Shown: positions 13,953-27,526, numbered from the stretch's first letter. The stretch is 64,000 bases of DNA from Dermatophagoides farinae (GCF_024713945.1 NC_134677.1:6389001-6453000), one strand, 5' to 3'. The notes: generated by a model not told the origin, from the letters alone. Numbers and translations: made by a program.

Positions 13953-14994
13953 CTTTACAACAAGGATTGTTATTATTATTGGTACCATACCGTGATTCAT
14001 TCGCTATCAATGTATCTAGAAAAGATGAATCAACACATTGTAATATTTCCCATAAAACGGTGCCGATAGCACGTAAACTATTATGTGATGGTGCGATGAA
14101 CGACCATTGTGTACCACGAAATTCCAATACTAAACGATCATGCGAACGGCCACCACCAGTACGCCATTGCTGTAGATTATTTGTTGGTTGTGTTTTAGCC
14201 AATTGTAATGTATTACAATCAAGTAGTACGATACGATCCAAACAAATGCCAAGTAATCGTGTTGCACGTCTATTCGTACGGCCATGAAGCAGTTCTTTCA
14301 CTTGGAATAATTGACAACCATATGCAGGCAAACGTTTACAAGTTTGTATGTAAAGTTTTTTCAACTGTTGTTCACTTTCATAAACGGATGTATGGAATAA
14401 TTTACGCTTCTGTTCCTATTTTTATTCAATGAAAAAAAAAATAAAACAAAAAACGTAATGAGACATAAAAAGATACAAAAATGATGAAAAAAAAGAAAAA
14501 AAATCCTAGAAATCATTGACTATTTAAAAAGTGGAAAGAATTCAAATGAAAATCAAGACCGATGATTAATTTATTTTCAACCATAAAATATGAGATTCTT
14601 TTGTGTTCATAATGAAAAAAAGTAAATGTGAAAAACGCACTGTTTTCAAAATATTTGATTTGTATTATTCAACATCATTACAAACATAGAAAAAAAAACC
14701 GGAAGCAATACTATTTGATTTGAAACGGAGAATAATTTTTCATTAAAATTAAAAACCATCACTATTCACTATTGTAATACAATGGAAATGTTTTTTTTTC
14801 ATGTTCAATTTTTATTCAATTGACTTACTCGTATTGTTTTGGCAATATTTTTACTACTTTGATAGATTGGTGGCAAATATCGACGAGCATCGATTGAACT
14901 GAAATCATAATCACGATCATTCCAATTGATTGACATCCATTTAAATATGCGGTTTGTTGTCTTATTTGAAAATGTTTGTAGAATATTGTTACTG

Positions 14995-15028
<34 letters not shown>

Positions 15029-15553
15029 AAAGAATGCGATTCATATTGTTGAATTTGAAAATCGGATCATTGGCCTTATTAGTAGTGGCATTTTGATCAT
15101 TTTCTTCTTCATCATTTTCATCAAAAGATGAAGACATAGCTGATGATGCTGGAATTGATGCTGATTTGCCAGTCGTTGATGTTGCAGATGTAACACGAAT
15201 AAATTTACCCGAAAGCGTTAAAGGATTTTCCTGGAATCAACATAATGTTTTTTTTCAAGTTACGAATTTTTCTTCATTCTTTTTTACTATTCTCACTTTA
15301 CCAAACTCACTTTTACATTTTCACTGATGGGTCGTAATTTTTCTCCCAATAATGATGTCGATGTATTCAACATTGATGATGAAGATTGTCCAATAATGTT
15401 CTCATGATGTGTATGATGATCTGATTCATTGTCGATCACTGTTGTTTTGTTTAACGGTGGTGATGTTTCCTCAATACGTAATTGTATCACGGCCAACGTG
15501 ACCGCTTCCTCTTTTGAACATGGCAACTGTCCACTAAGAATCAGTTTTTGAAG
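13953..15553 (-). CDS. FERM-like F2/F3 exons upstream of PLC-epsilon
   Basis: Three exons: 15553-15311, 15230-14829 and 14415-13953. The first encodes LQKLILSGQLPCSKEEAVTL, which resembles the opening helix of a FERM F2 lobe. The second ends with YLPPIYQSSKNIAKTIR after a long Ser/Asn/Asp-rich insert. The third reads like an F3 (PH/PTB-fold) lobe: LPAYGCQLFQVKEL, RRATRLLGICLDRIVLLDC, WRTGGGRSHDRLVLEFRG and a final helix IGTVLWEILQ. The first exon begins at an acceptor, so coding must continue upstream. The last exon ends with a good donor whose phase (1) matches the RasGEF exon at 13706, giving a frame-continuous join into PLC-epsilon. Without splicing it would stop at 13909. The module may therefore be the N-terminus of PLC-epsilon or the C-terminus of a separate ankyrin/armadillo/FERM gene. 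The FERM call is by pattern only. Confidence 0.6.
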
Positions 15554-17159
15554 CTGTTAGGCCAAGAACAGAAACAAAAAAAAAGAATATAACAATATAG
15601 AAACGAACATGTTAAAAAAAAACAAAAAAAAATGTGAAATTCATTTGTTCATAATGGCAAAAAAAAAGTTTCACTTTATTTCATAATGAACTAACGATGA
15701 CAACATCAACATCAAATAATAATGTATTCAAAGTTTGAAATCTAACGAAAAAATTCTCGATATGAATTTTTTTTTCTCGAACAAAAAATTTCAAAAAAAC
15801 ACTAATAATTTGCCATTATTAGTAATGGCCAATGGCCATTCAACAAAATTAAATTGTTCAAACACTGTTCGGAATATTAATCTCTAGTTCAAAGTATTTT
15901 TTTTGCACTGGTAATATCCACGATTAAGACATCATTATCATCGTCATCATCTATGTTGATATATCATAGATAAGTTTGACAAGATATACTGAACTGAATG
16001 AACATGAATCAAAACGAATGAAAATGAAACACTGGCAACATGAAAATAATGTTGGTCCAAAAGGCGGCTGCGTCGGTTTCTCTTGAAGGCGACAGGCGCC
16101 ATTGCTTCAACCATCATTATATACATAAGTATTCTTATATTATACCATCGATTATATAATATATTTCTGTTTATATGTAATAATGGTTTTTATTTCGTTA
16201 ATATTTCGTAGTTGAAACAGAGAAAGAGAGAGTTATGTGTTTTGGCTGTTGTTCATCATACCATAATCTAGCTTGAACTTCATACATTCACAAAACGATC
16301 ATCATAATCAAAAAAAAAAAAAAAAAATGTGAAGCCAAAACACGTCAAAAATTGATCATTTTATTTTTGGGATTCAGAGAAAAGGGGCCGTTAGTCGTAA
16401 CAGTTACATCCATAAGTAACCAATCAACCATCATCATCATCTAGCACAGCGGCCAATATTGAAAATATTCAATTTCTTATCCATTCATTCATCCAATTGT
16501 AATAGAAGAGTTATTATTGGAATTTTTTTCTCATTTTTTTTCTGTTCCAAATATTCTGCCATTGAAACATAAAACAGACACATACAAACATTTGATGAAA
16601 ATAAATGAATGACTGATGAAAGCTAATCAATTAGTGATTGCAGTGATGGAAAAACACCAACAGCGAACAACCAATGTATAACCATGAAAACCTGGATAAA
16701 GTGTGAGAAATATTCTCGATCATTTTGTTTTGTTTAAATATTATTCAGCAAAATGATATGGATATGATATTATTTTCGTTATAATATTTCATGGCTTACA
16801 AGGTGAAGATGGTTATTCTGTTATGGTGTTTCTACTTCTATTCTTATCGATAATATGAGTGCGTGATGGTAACGACAAAAATGAGTAAATTCTATTTTTT
16901 CCTGTCATGACGACAAATTTTCTTTTTTATTTTCTATGTATGTATTGAAAAGAAAAAATTTTCTTATTTTTTTTCAATACATTTACACACGTACATACAT
17001 ATAGACATTGTATGGAAAAAATTCATTTTTGTTGCCTTTTGCTTAGGCTATTGGTTGTTTTGATAGGAATAATAAAGAAGTGAATAATGTAATAGAAGCC
17101 AAGAATTTTTTTTTTTTGTTAATAAATTCAAAAAAAAAAATGAATTCCTATAGCTTATT
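15554..17159. other. 1.6-kb intron or intergenic gap with a GC-rich pocket
   Basis: No convincing exon was found. At 16040-16110 the base composition rises sharply (GGCGGCTGCGTCGG and GACAGGCGCC on the plus strand) within otherwise AT-rich DNA. The minus strand has a short open frame with clustered ATGs just there. This could be a promoter and first exon for the FERM/PLC-epsilon transcript, or a regulatory element inside an unusually long intron of a larger gene. Confidence 0.4.
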
Positions 17160-20100
17160 TCATACAATTTTCAATGTGAGAGAAAAAAAAATGCAAAGAA
17201 ATAGAAGAATTGTGAATTTTTCAAATGATTCGGAACCTATTTTGATATAAGTTTTTTTTCGAAAAATATTGACATTTTCTTTGAAATTCTTTGCGTGCCT
17301 ATTGAATATTCCTGGTACATCGTCAGTAACAAAAAATTCTTCAATTACCATCTGTAAATATTAAAATAATATAATGAAAACTTTTTTTCCTTTCATTTTT
17401 TCGTTCAATTTCCCCTCATCTTCATTCCATTAATTCAAATCATTAGTGAAAAAATTCAAAAAAAAATTTACCATTTTATAATCTTTGTTGATTTGTTCAT
17501 CTATAGATGGCGGCTCAGTGAGTGTTTCCGATTCCTTTTTTTTCAAAAAATTGAATAGTAATGTTGAACAAAGAAAAAAAAAGAAAAAACAACAAACATC
17601 ATTTATTGAATATATGGTGAGTATATATATAGTTACATTAATAATTGCTAGATAGCGAATCTCTTCACAAAACCAACGATATTGTTCACCCATAGCAGAG
17701 ACTCGATTTAGAAATTCAATAAATTCACGTCGAAAAGCAGATTGGTGAAAATCGTCTGGACAAATATTGATCCAATCGATAATCAGCTTCATTATCGCTT
17801 TATGTATGTTGGGCATAATCCATTCATTAATAACCTGGCCAGTGGAACCGGATCGTGAAGCCGTTCTGGTCGAAGTCGTACGATGTGAACTGCATCCACA
17901 TGAATTGGGACTTTCGCTAAGATTTTTGAACGAATGTTTTAATGGTGATAAGTTTGGGCTTGTATGATCTAAATGTTTCAATAGAACAAATAATAATAAA
18001 AAAATAAAAATATGTTTCATTTGTTGTTCATGCTTTTAAGATAATAATCATAGACAATTACTGAAATTGAATATTTGATTATTACAACGAATATCGATGG
18101 CAGCAGTTTGTGAACTTTTACAATTTGCATTCATTCTCGATAATGATGATGTTGAACATGGCGGCTGGTTTTTCTCTTGCTGTTGTTGTTGTTGCGTTTG
18201 TGAAATCGGATTCTTAGGCAAATGAAGTAGAACGGTAGGAAAATTTTCTAATGTTATTCTTGGAACACTGCATGATCGCGGTCGTTTGAATGGATTACCT
18301 ACATTTTCGAATGTTTCTCTAATGATGTTTGTAACCGAATCATTAACGGTAGAATTTTGATTTGAATTTTCACAAATAAGCACCGGAGATTTGGGTAAAT
18401 TTTGTAATTCGCGTTGAAAGGAAATTATATATGCTTCTTCGGCATCAGAATTATCAATTGAATTATTTGGATTGGGATTAGTTCCATCAATGGAAAATGT
18501 ATGCTGATTTTTATTGGATTGTTTATACTGATGAGAATGTTGATGAATGAACGGTGTATCTAATTCATTGGCATGTGATTGTAGTTGCTGTTCGACTAAT
18601 GATGCCCGTTGTATAGACGATCGTTGTATAGATAGCCTATGTGCTGTTGTTTGACTATTATTACGACTTACTGTCGACAGACAATCTGACATTGGACTTT
18701 TTGTTCCCAATGGAAAAGAGTTTTGTGGAGTTAATCGATAATTTTCTGAAAGACCTGAATAATTAAAAGTAGTTGAAATAAACATATATTCAATAATCAA
18801 ATATCATCAATACTGGCCTTTTGCTGACATTCGTCTTTCTAAATCGATTCGATTCGGTGATAGGCTAGAATTGGAACAATGCCAATCGATATTTTGTTTG
18901 AGATTAGGGAAATTACAATTACTAGCATTCGAATTGGCACGGGAACGATAACATTCATATGAACTGGTAGCCGAAGAGGCAACGCTAGCACGAGATTGCC
19001 ATGTCCAATAAGAAATAGCGCCAAACATTCGATGTTGAAGTACCCTTAATAAGATTATCGGAGGTAAAGTCATTGGTAATGTGGATAAGTAAAAGAAACA
19101 ATTAGGATGATTTGTGGTATGATGATTAGTGATTAGACCGGAAGGCATATCAACTTGAATAGCTGGTGGACAGGAATCTTTCATGGTATTGTTCTGGAAT
19201 CCATCCATCAAACAATTCATTGTTTCGTCATTTAATGGATCTATACAAAGACTATCTTCTCCATTGATCAATTTATCCTAAATACAATATAAAAAAAATG
19301 CAAATACATTAGTAGCGATAATTACATTTTTCTTTTATTGTAAACATGAACGTAATACTTCGATTTTTTTGATTAAATCTACGACGATATTTTCCACCGA
19401 ACATCCTATCAAAATTTGTGGAAATGTTTCGGAAAAAACGACGCTCGGGGCTATCGACGTTTGTATTATGTAACTGTCTTCAGCTGAATTGTTTGAAGGT
19501 GAATGCCAATTGGAATCATCTGAATTTAAAACAAAATGTATGTATGATTAATCGATTGTTGTTGTAGCCTTAAGTTATTAAATGGATTGAATTACCCATC
19601 AAATCGAATAAATAAACTTTGTTTCGCAATCTCTTCTCAAGACCAAGGTAGACCATTATTCGAGCGGCTTGGTGTTTTACAAATTTAGCATACTTTGTGC
19701 TGTGATTCGTGTAGAACCATTCATCCGATGGCAATATTAGCTGCATTAATGTATCGGCAATGTTGGCATCAATCAAACGTTGATGATTGTTAGGATTGAT
19801 AGAAATGTTTGCAATTGTTTGTAATGTCAAACAAATTAACTGTGGATCGTTGGTAGAATCGATGGATGAAATCAGAACCTTTAGGGGACCCTCTTCAATT
19901 AATCTTTTTTGTGCATCATCATTCTGACTTGTATATAAAATAGCCCGTGCTGAAAGAATTTGAAGGCAATGATATAAACAATTGCGACATCTGTGGTGGA
20001 ATATTGAAATATTTCACAGTTTTTTTAAAAACGTATTTTTTGTCTGTATATATATATATATAAAAAGTTGTACCTTTTACTTGGGATGCACAATTGTTTT

Positions 20101-23100
20101 GATTCGGAAAAACGTTTATGTAATGTAATAGCATTATTTAATACATTGAGCAAAAGATCTAATCCTTTATGAGACAAAATTGTGATAAATGTTTGAACAT
20201 TAAAGCTTTTAACGGTGCTGTCATCCGAAAATCTTTCGACAACATTGTTTTTTGTATCATCATGGATATTATTGTTATTTTTTCGGTTTAAATATTGTTG
20301 AAAATTTGTATCATCATTTTTCGTCATTTTGCCCGTTGTTGTTGTAGTTGTTGGTGTATTTTTTAATGTTTCGGAAATTAATTTCAACTTTTTCTGTTGA
20401 TTTTGTTTGGTTTTTGATGATAAATGAACATTTTTGACCCAGAAAATCAAATTTTTTGTCTCGAAGCTATGAAAAAAAACACACGAGACAAAAGAAAATC
20501 GAAATAAACACACAAAGAATAGAGAAAAAAATATATAATACGATAATTTGATTTCAAAATTTATATCATAAAAAAATTATATATAAATACTATAAAAACG
20601 CTCACTTTTGTATGACGTTTGTTGCCGAAGGTTGTTCAATAGAATCTTTTTCTGTTTCAGATTTCGAATGATGGCTTTTGTCATGATTTTTATTGTTATT
20701 GCTAGGATTCTTCTGCATGAAATGGAATGGTTCGTGAAGACGTAAATGTTTGATATGTTTGCTAAATTGTATGGCTGCCGTTGTGTGTTTATTATCACTC
20801 CCGGCAGGTTCTTCATGACTAAATATCAATGACGATTTACCCGATTCTTTTTCCACATCTTTTTTTTTGTTCTCTATATTTTCTTCATAAATATAATCAA
20901 AATCAAGTGGTGAAGCAAAAGTTTCGTAACGAACAAAAGCATCAATAATTTTATTGATTATCAATAGTGAAGTATATTGAAATGTTTGCCCACTTTTTAG
21001 GCAATGAAAAGCACAATCAATAAGGCTACACAATTGACTTGCCAATTGCTGCTTTAATCGAATAATCATAATAATTTCAATTTCGTCCAAATTATCTGCT
21101 AATTCATTATTTGTTCCACATGAATCGATACTTTGATTCGGTTGTTTTAGTTTATTGTGAATAATTTTCTTCTTTTCCATAGAAAAATTTTCTATGATAG
21201 TCTAATTGATAACAGTTGAATTAATTACTTGTTCCTAGAATGTATGCTTACCTGTAATGCTTTTTGTAAAAGTTTAGATAGGCTATCATGAAGTATGGAT
21301 AGAATATTTTGTTGTTCATTCTTTGCAACTATTTCTGGCAAGTATTTTTGTAGACAACAGATAATGTTTGGAATACACTCAATATTTGATGCCATTTTAT
21401 ATAATGTTTCGATTGAATCTTGTAATCGTTTAATATTTAATTCTTCATTATTATTCTTATTTTCATCTAAAAATAGTCGTAAGCTATTCGATTATTATTA
21501 GTGTTTAACATTGTACAAATTTACCTATACCATGAGTGGTTGTTGTACGATTTGACAAAGCTTGAACAATTTTCAAATGATTTTTTGCATTTTCTTCCCC
21601 ACTACGTCGTCGTCCAAATAAATAACGAGCTCCAAAACTTGTATGATGATGATGATTAGTTGAAGTCTGTGGTTGATTATTATCAATGTTATTATCACCA
21701 GACAATTGTAATGTTGATTGCGACAACTTTTCAAAAATTGTGTAATTGGAAAATAAGAGTAGAAAAAAAAACATTTGGACAATTGTCATTATAAATGTCA
21801 ATTAGATAGACTTACATTCTGAAATGATTTCAATGCAGAAATTTTATCACCCTGTGAATCAATGGCAAAACTTCGTTTATGTCCAATAGATCCTGGTGAT
21901 ATTGACAATAATAATGTGGAATTAGAAGCAACACTATTAGTGATACTTTTTCTAGACACAATTTTTGGCCGAGTTTCCGAAAGTAATATATCTTCTTGGC
22001 CTAGGGTAGTTGCTTCTTTACTGGATTGTTTGGTTGTGAAAGGGAAATTTTTCTTTCTAGTTTCATTTTTCATAATTTTTGTCTCAAAAAATTTGGCAAG
22101 ATTTGTTCCATTTGTATAAGAATCTGTGCTATTATCTTTGAGAAATAAACGTTTTGATGTCGATGCTAAATTGTTCGCCGTTTTTAATGGAGTCGTCTTT
22201 GAATTTTTTCTATGTTTAACAAACAAAATAGAATCTTGTTTACCATCATCAGTTGATCCAAGCAATAATTGTTCAAATGATTCATCAATAATGGTCTTTT
22301 GCATTTGTATAACTTCATTGGAAAATGGATAATCTACCAGATCAATTGGAGCAACATTTTGATTATTTTTAGTTCTCAATTTAGCTCCAGAATGAATAAG
22401 CAATCGTAAACAAGCTCGAGAAATATGCTGTTGACACAAACATAAATGTAACGGTGTCACGCCATGGCCGTCCATCAAATTCACATCTGCTCCATATGAT
22501 ATTAGTTCTCGAAGAATAACCGAATTATTTAACGCAACAGCCAAAAATATTGGAGGTAATGTGAACAATTTCTCTCGATTGTATTCCTCATCATAAGTTA
22601 TATGAGTACCATCCGAACAAATATGAACAGTTTTTCGATCTTTCGATATTTCTGAACGGATCTGTATTATTTTGGCACTTTTGGTTGACGACCGACGGCT
22701 ATTAAAATTGTATGGCTCACTATTTATGGAACATTGATTCGATTGCATTGATTGAAATGAGGGCATTTTCGGTGTGCTTACTATATTCGGATTTAATAGC
22801 AACGGTAAATTAGCCGATCGAATCGATGGTGAACGTATTAATGGCTCACAGCTTGTTGATTGAATATTTTTAAAATTTGAATATAGCAAATGATCTTGAC
22901 TATCCACACTAGTATTTCTTGAACGTCGAAAGCATTCTGTATGACAGCTAGTTTTACCCGGATTATTCGGATCAATTCGATGTTTTAATAAAAATAAAAT
23001 GACATCATAAGCATTATTTTCAATTGCTAGATGAAGTACATTAGAAAAGATGGAAACACTTTCAACATCATCTATGGAGCTAGATTGACCATGAAAAAAA

Positions 23101-23906
23101 TTTTGTTCATTGATAGCGACCTGCGTTTTCAATACTGGCCTTTCAATTTTATCATCTTTCTGAAATGATGATGATGATGATGATGGCTTTTTTCCTGTCA
23201 AGCTCGTTTTGTCTAGTGATTCATTTTTACTATCATCATATAGCTCAAGAATTCTTGAAACCAATTTCACATCATTATGGCGAATTGCTTTTTCCAATAA
23301 TTGTTCCGTTTCATAATTTATATCATTGATAGAAGATGCCTGACTGTTGTGTCTTGATATTGATAATATAGATACCGTATGTGGATTCTTGTTGACCCCT
23401 ATATATTACAGTCAGTAAAATTGTTATTTCAATTGTGCATTGAAGCATTTGTAAAATTTCAATTAATGTTAGTTACCTGCATTGACGCTCAACGTGGACG
23501 ATGATTGTATTTTTCCAATTTCGGGTTTTGAATGATTAAAAAAATGTTGTTCATCGGAAGACTTATTGGTTTCTATGGCTATACGGGTGTTGTTTGTACC
23601 AATCAATGAGATTGACAATTCTTGTGGTGCTTTGCATTTATCTAGTGATTGTGTAATTTTTATTCTAGATTCATTCTTTTCATTGTGTTTTTGTTTGTCC
23701 ATTTTGTTTGCAATATTAAAAATTTGATCAGAATCGTATATGATAATGATTCTTAATATGATGACCAACGTTGATGATGGAAACAGCAGCGGCAACAATA
23801 TTTGTCGATGATGATGATGATGGTGACATTTGTTGAAATCATTTTCATCAACAATAAAAAATTGATTTTTTTCATTTGATCGATGCATTAGAACATTGAT
23901 AGTCAT
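17160..23906 (-). CDS. Ankyrin/armadillo-type large protein (N-terminal block), about 13 exons
   Basis: I do not recognise the family by name. Exons joined by splice signals and phase: 23906-23477, 23398-21816, 21726-21525, 21466-21252, 21201-20606, 20466-20074, 19990-19596, 19519-19359, 19277-18818, 18754-18062, 17968-17637, 17534-17472 and 17351 to 17166 or the stop at 17160 (about 1900 residues). Visible parts: ankyrin repeats (VLHLAIENNAYDVILFLLKH near 23000; LRELISYGADVNLMDGHGVT near 22490); armadillo-like helices in the 19990-19596 exon (LTLQTIANISINPNNHQRLI, VKHQAARIMVYLG); Ser/Asn-rich linkers with a poly-Gln run near 18180; and a helical segment (IIDWINICPDDFHQSAFRRE) recalling the N-terminal motif that precedes RasGEF domains. 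The ATG at 23906 follows an acceptor-like CAG, implying a 5' UTR intron; 23702 is an alternative start. It may continue into the FERM-like exons: the last exon has a possible phase-0 donor at 17165. Confidence 0.6.
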
Positions 23907-26016
23907 CTGTCAGGAATTTAATTTGAAGAGAGAAAACATTCAGTCCACATCATTTCATAAAGCTATTTATTTTTTTTACAAAGAAAAAAAATTCTTCAAC
24001 AAAAAGTTTCTAAACCATCTTCTTTGGTCTGTAAAAATAATGAAAAGAACATGAAAGTTTCAAAAATAAACAATGAATGAAAATTCTGTTAGTTTATTGG
24101 ATTTATATTTATTACTTTATATATATTAAAAGCAAGTTTCAAACAATTTTGACAAATCATTTCTCATCATTGACCTAACCCAAAAACATTTAATGGCTAC
24201 TAAATCATATTATTATGTAATATGTGGATTTTATTTGCTCTTTGTTCTAATTGAATAAATTTCATTATTTGAATAACTTTATTTTTTAAGATATATTCAG
24301 TAGATTGTTTGTTTCAATATTTATGACCTTTTGTGCAATAGAATAATGAAGTCTATTCTTTTCTCGGTCTCTTGTGTTCAATTTAGGCATTGTCTCTCTC
24401 TCTACGTTTTTCTATGTCCCTTTAATCAATATCGACCAGAATCGATTTAAAATGTCCTAGTTTTTTTTTATCTGGCCATTCTTTTCTAAGATATAATGTT
24501 TTGTTTAAATGAATGGCTGTTCTAGTCAACCAAAGAATATGAAGGTAATGAAAAAATCGACTTTGTTTGCTACGTACGTGTACTTGTTGTATGTATGTTT
24601 ATAAAATCGTACCAATGAAGATCGAAATATATGAAAGTTTTGTTTGGTTGAAAATGTAGAATAAGAATGAAAAAGTAGGAGGAAGATTCCCAATCTAATA
24701 GGCATATAAATATAAAAGCAATGATGATGGTGATGACGACAATTTTCGGTTATTTTCACCAAAACAACCAATAAACCTAACCAACCAAAAAAAAACCTCA
24801 AGACATGACTACCACCGCCCCTTTTTTCCTATTAACCATTGCCAATATTATATTCCAAACAAACAATAGCGTGATTAGTGGCAGTTAGTGTCAAATATAG
24901 AATGAAATTTCATTTATTAAAAATACTCTATTTTAGCTAAGTAGTTTCCGTTCTTTCTTCTATTCCTAAATGGAAAGAATAATGTATAAATTTGTTCGAT
25001 CTTATTCCAAAGAGGACGAGAATTTTATTATCTTTCTCTCTTTCATTAAGAATTAAAAAAAAAATTACAGAGTTCGAAATTCACACTCACACACACACAC
25101 ACTGCTATATCTTTAAGCATAGAATTTATATTAATAGGTGTTTTTTTTCTTTAATACAGCTTCAGGCCCCTTATTGTTGGATGATGTAATTCGGTAACAA
25201 TTGACAAATGCACTTCATCAGATAAAAAAAAAACAGAGGGGGAGGTTTTTTCATATGAAAATAAATCTTGTTCATAGTTGGATCAATTGATTTTGTTTTT
25301 TTCCTTGTTTTGTTATATCATATTAAATCCATACACATAACACCATGCAAGATCAAAATTGATTTCTTTTTACACTAGAATATCCGAAATGTCATTGATT
25401 TTTAATGAAATCTCGCATACACACACACACATACACATGTTTCGAATAAATTCTAAATTCTACTTAAACATATACATAGTTAAATCCTAGATTATGGTAA
25501 TTAAGGTATATTCAAATCATTTTTCTTTTGCTTCTATTTTATTCCACATAACATCGTTGACAAAAACAAATTCAATACAGAAAAATTTTACTAAGAAGGA
25601 TAAACTAAATTTTCATAAAATTAGTTGGTTGTTGTTGTTGTTGTTGTTTCATACGAAATCTTCAACAAGGTGTGAAAACAAGACAAAAAAAACTTTTTAT
25701 GTTCAATGTTTAATCAAATACCTATGATTATGCGATAATGGCGTATTACATGATGAATCTTTAATATAGTTTTTTTTCCAATTTCTTCATCAGAATGAAT
25801 CACCGTCAAAATTAGATTTATTTTCCCAGGGCTGTCAGGCAAAAAAAAAAAAAGATGAACGAGAAATGAAATGAAAAAAAAATCTTCATATTCTTTGACT
25901 GCATTTGACATTTCTTTTCTTTCTTGTGTGATTCCAGTATTTTTTTTTTGTTTTATTTTCCGGTAAATCGGTATGTCGAATGTTTAATATGAATCGACCC
26001 ATACAGAGGTGAATCA

Positions 26017-26040
26017 TTGTGTGTGTGTGTGTGCGTGTGT
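26017..26040. repeat. GT microsatellite
   Basis: Interrupted (GT)n run with one GC interruption inside the 24-33 kb spacer. Confidence 0.85.
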
Positions 26041-27506
26041 ATGTATGATGCTAAAGATGATTGGATTCTAAGTTGGATTTTAATGAATGTATGAATGACG
26101 ATGAATAGATGAATGAACGTATAATAACCATTCAAGTAACCCAATTTTGTGTTACAGGCTGACTGTTTGTTATGTGTGTGAACAAAAATCGCCAATAACG
26201 CAAAAATTGGAAAATATATTGTCGTTCCAAGTGACAATAGAATGATATTGGTATTTTTTTTTCTTTGAAGAAATGATTTTTATTCTCACACAACAACAGC
26301 TAAACTACGGTTTTTTCTTACTTTGATGGATATTGTATAATAACAAATATTTATGATTCTTCTGCATTGATGATCATTCCTAATTTTTTTTTTTTTTTTT
26401 GGTTTCCATTCATCCATTTATTCTTTTTCATATATGTTGATCTATGTGTTCTTAACCATTCATGCAGTATAATTCTCTTCATATGTTTAGTTATTAAAGT
26501 AAAAAGTTTACCAATTTTTTTTTCTCAACTCCGTTGAGAGAATCTTTTTCCAGTTACATTAGTTTATGTATTAATAACATATATATATATGATGAAAAAT
26601 GATAAACAAGTTTAAAGTAAATCAACAGAAAAAAACCGCTTTCCTTCATGTAAAAAAAATTAAAAATCATAGAAAATTTAATTCATTGAAAAAAAAATAT
26701 TTTCAACATTGAAAAGTATTTTTTTAAAGAGGATTTTAACTAAAAAAAACTGTACCCAATATCCATAGAAACTTGAAACGCAAAAAGAAATTGAATTGAA
26801 TCCTGGTATATGAAAAAAAACTCAATTAATCAATGACCAACAATTGAAATCTTTCAAAATAATAAATTCTCATGATGCAAAGAAGAAACACATACATCAC
26901 ATTAAATAACTGAAACAATTGCTATACGGAATATTCTTCATCATCCAATAAAAAGCTATCAATTTAGTTAGATTTTTTTTCCTTTGGTTTAGTGGTGAAA
27001 ACAAAACAAAAAAAGTTCACTTCCGACTATAATCTTTCAAAACACTTTTCAATGGAAAAAAAAAGTTTTCAATCAGTTATCGAATACAATAACCAAACAA
27101 AAAAAAAAGAAACAAAAAAACAAAATACTTATTTCTATGCAAATTGGATATACAAGATAATAACATTTAGAAGAAAAAAGATCTCATAGTCTTTTTTGTT
27201 TTGTTTTGTTTAGCGCTATTATATCTATCTATATCTGTCTATCTATCTAATATTGAAAAAACCAATCAATCAATTTCTAAAATGTTTATAAGTTATTTTT
27301 GTTGTTGTCTTTATATACTTGAAGCAAACAAGAACAGACGTGCATAGTGTTTGACATAATTCAAAGAATATATTTCGAAAAAATTGACAAAAAAAAGACG
27401 ACGACTTTCTATTTTCAATAATGTTTTCAATAGTCAAAGTGGATTATTTGTTGTTATATCACAATATTATGACAACAAATTCCTATATTGACTTTTGATC
27501 ATATAC

Positions 27507-27526
27507 GTGTGTGTGTGTGTGTGTGT
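27507..27526. repeat. GT microsatellite
   Basis: Uninterrupted (GT)10 run in the long spacer. Confidence 0.9.

Noticed and set aside
13967-14287. Plus-strand reading frame of 106 codons
   Set aside because: Antisense to the FERM-like F3 exon, whose minus-strand text is clearly protein-like.
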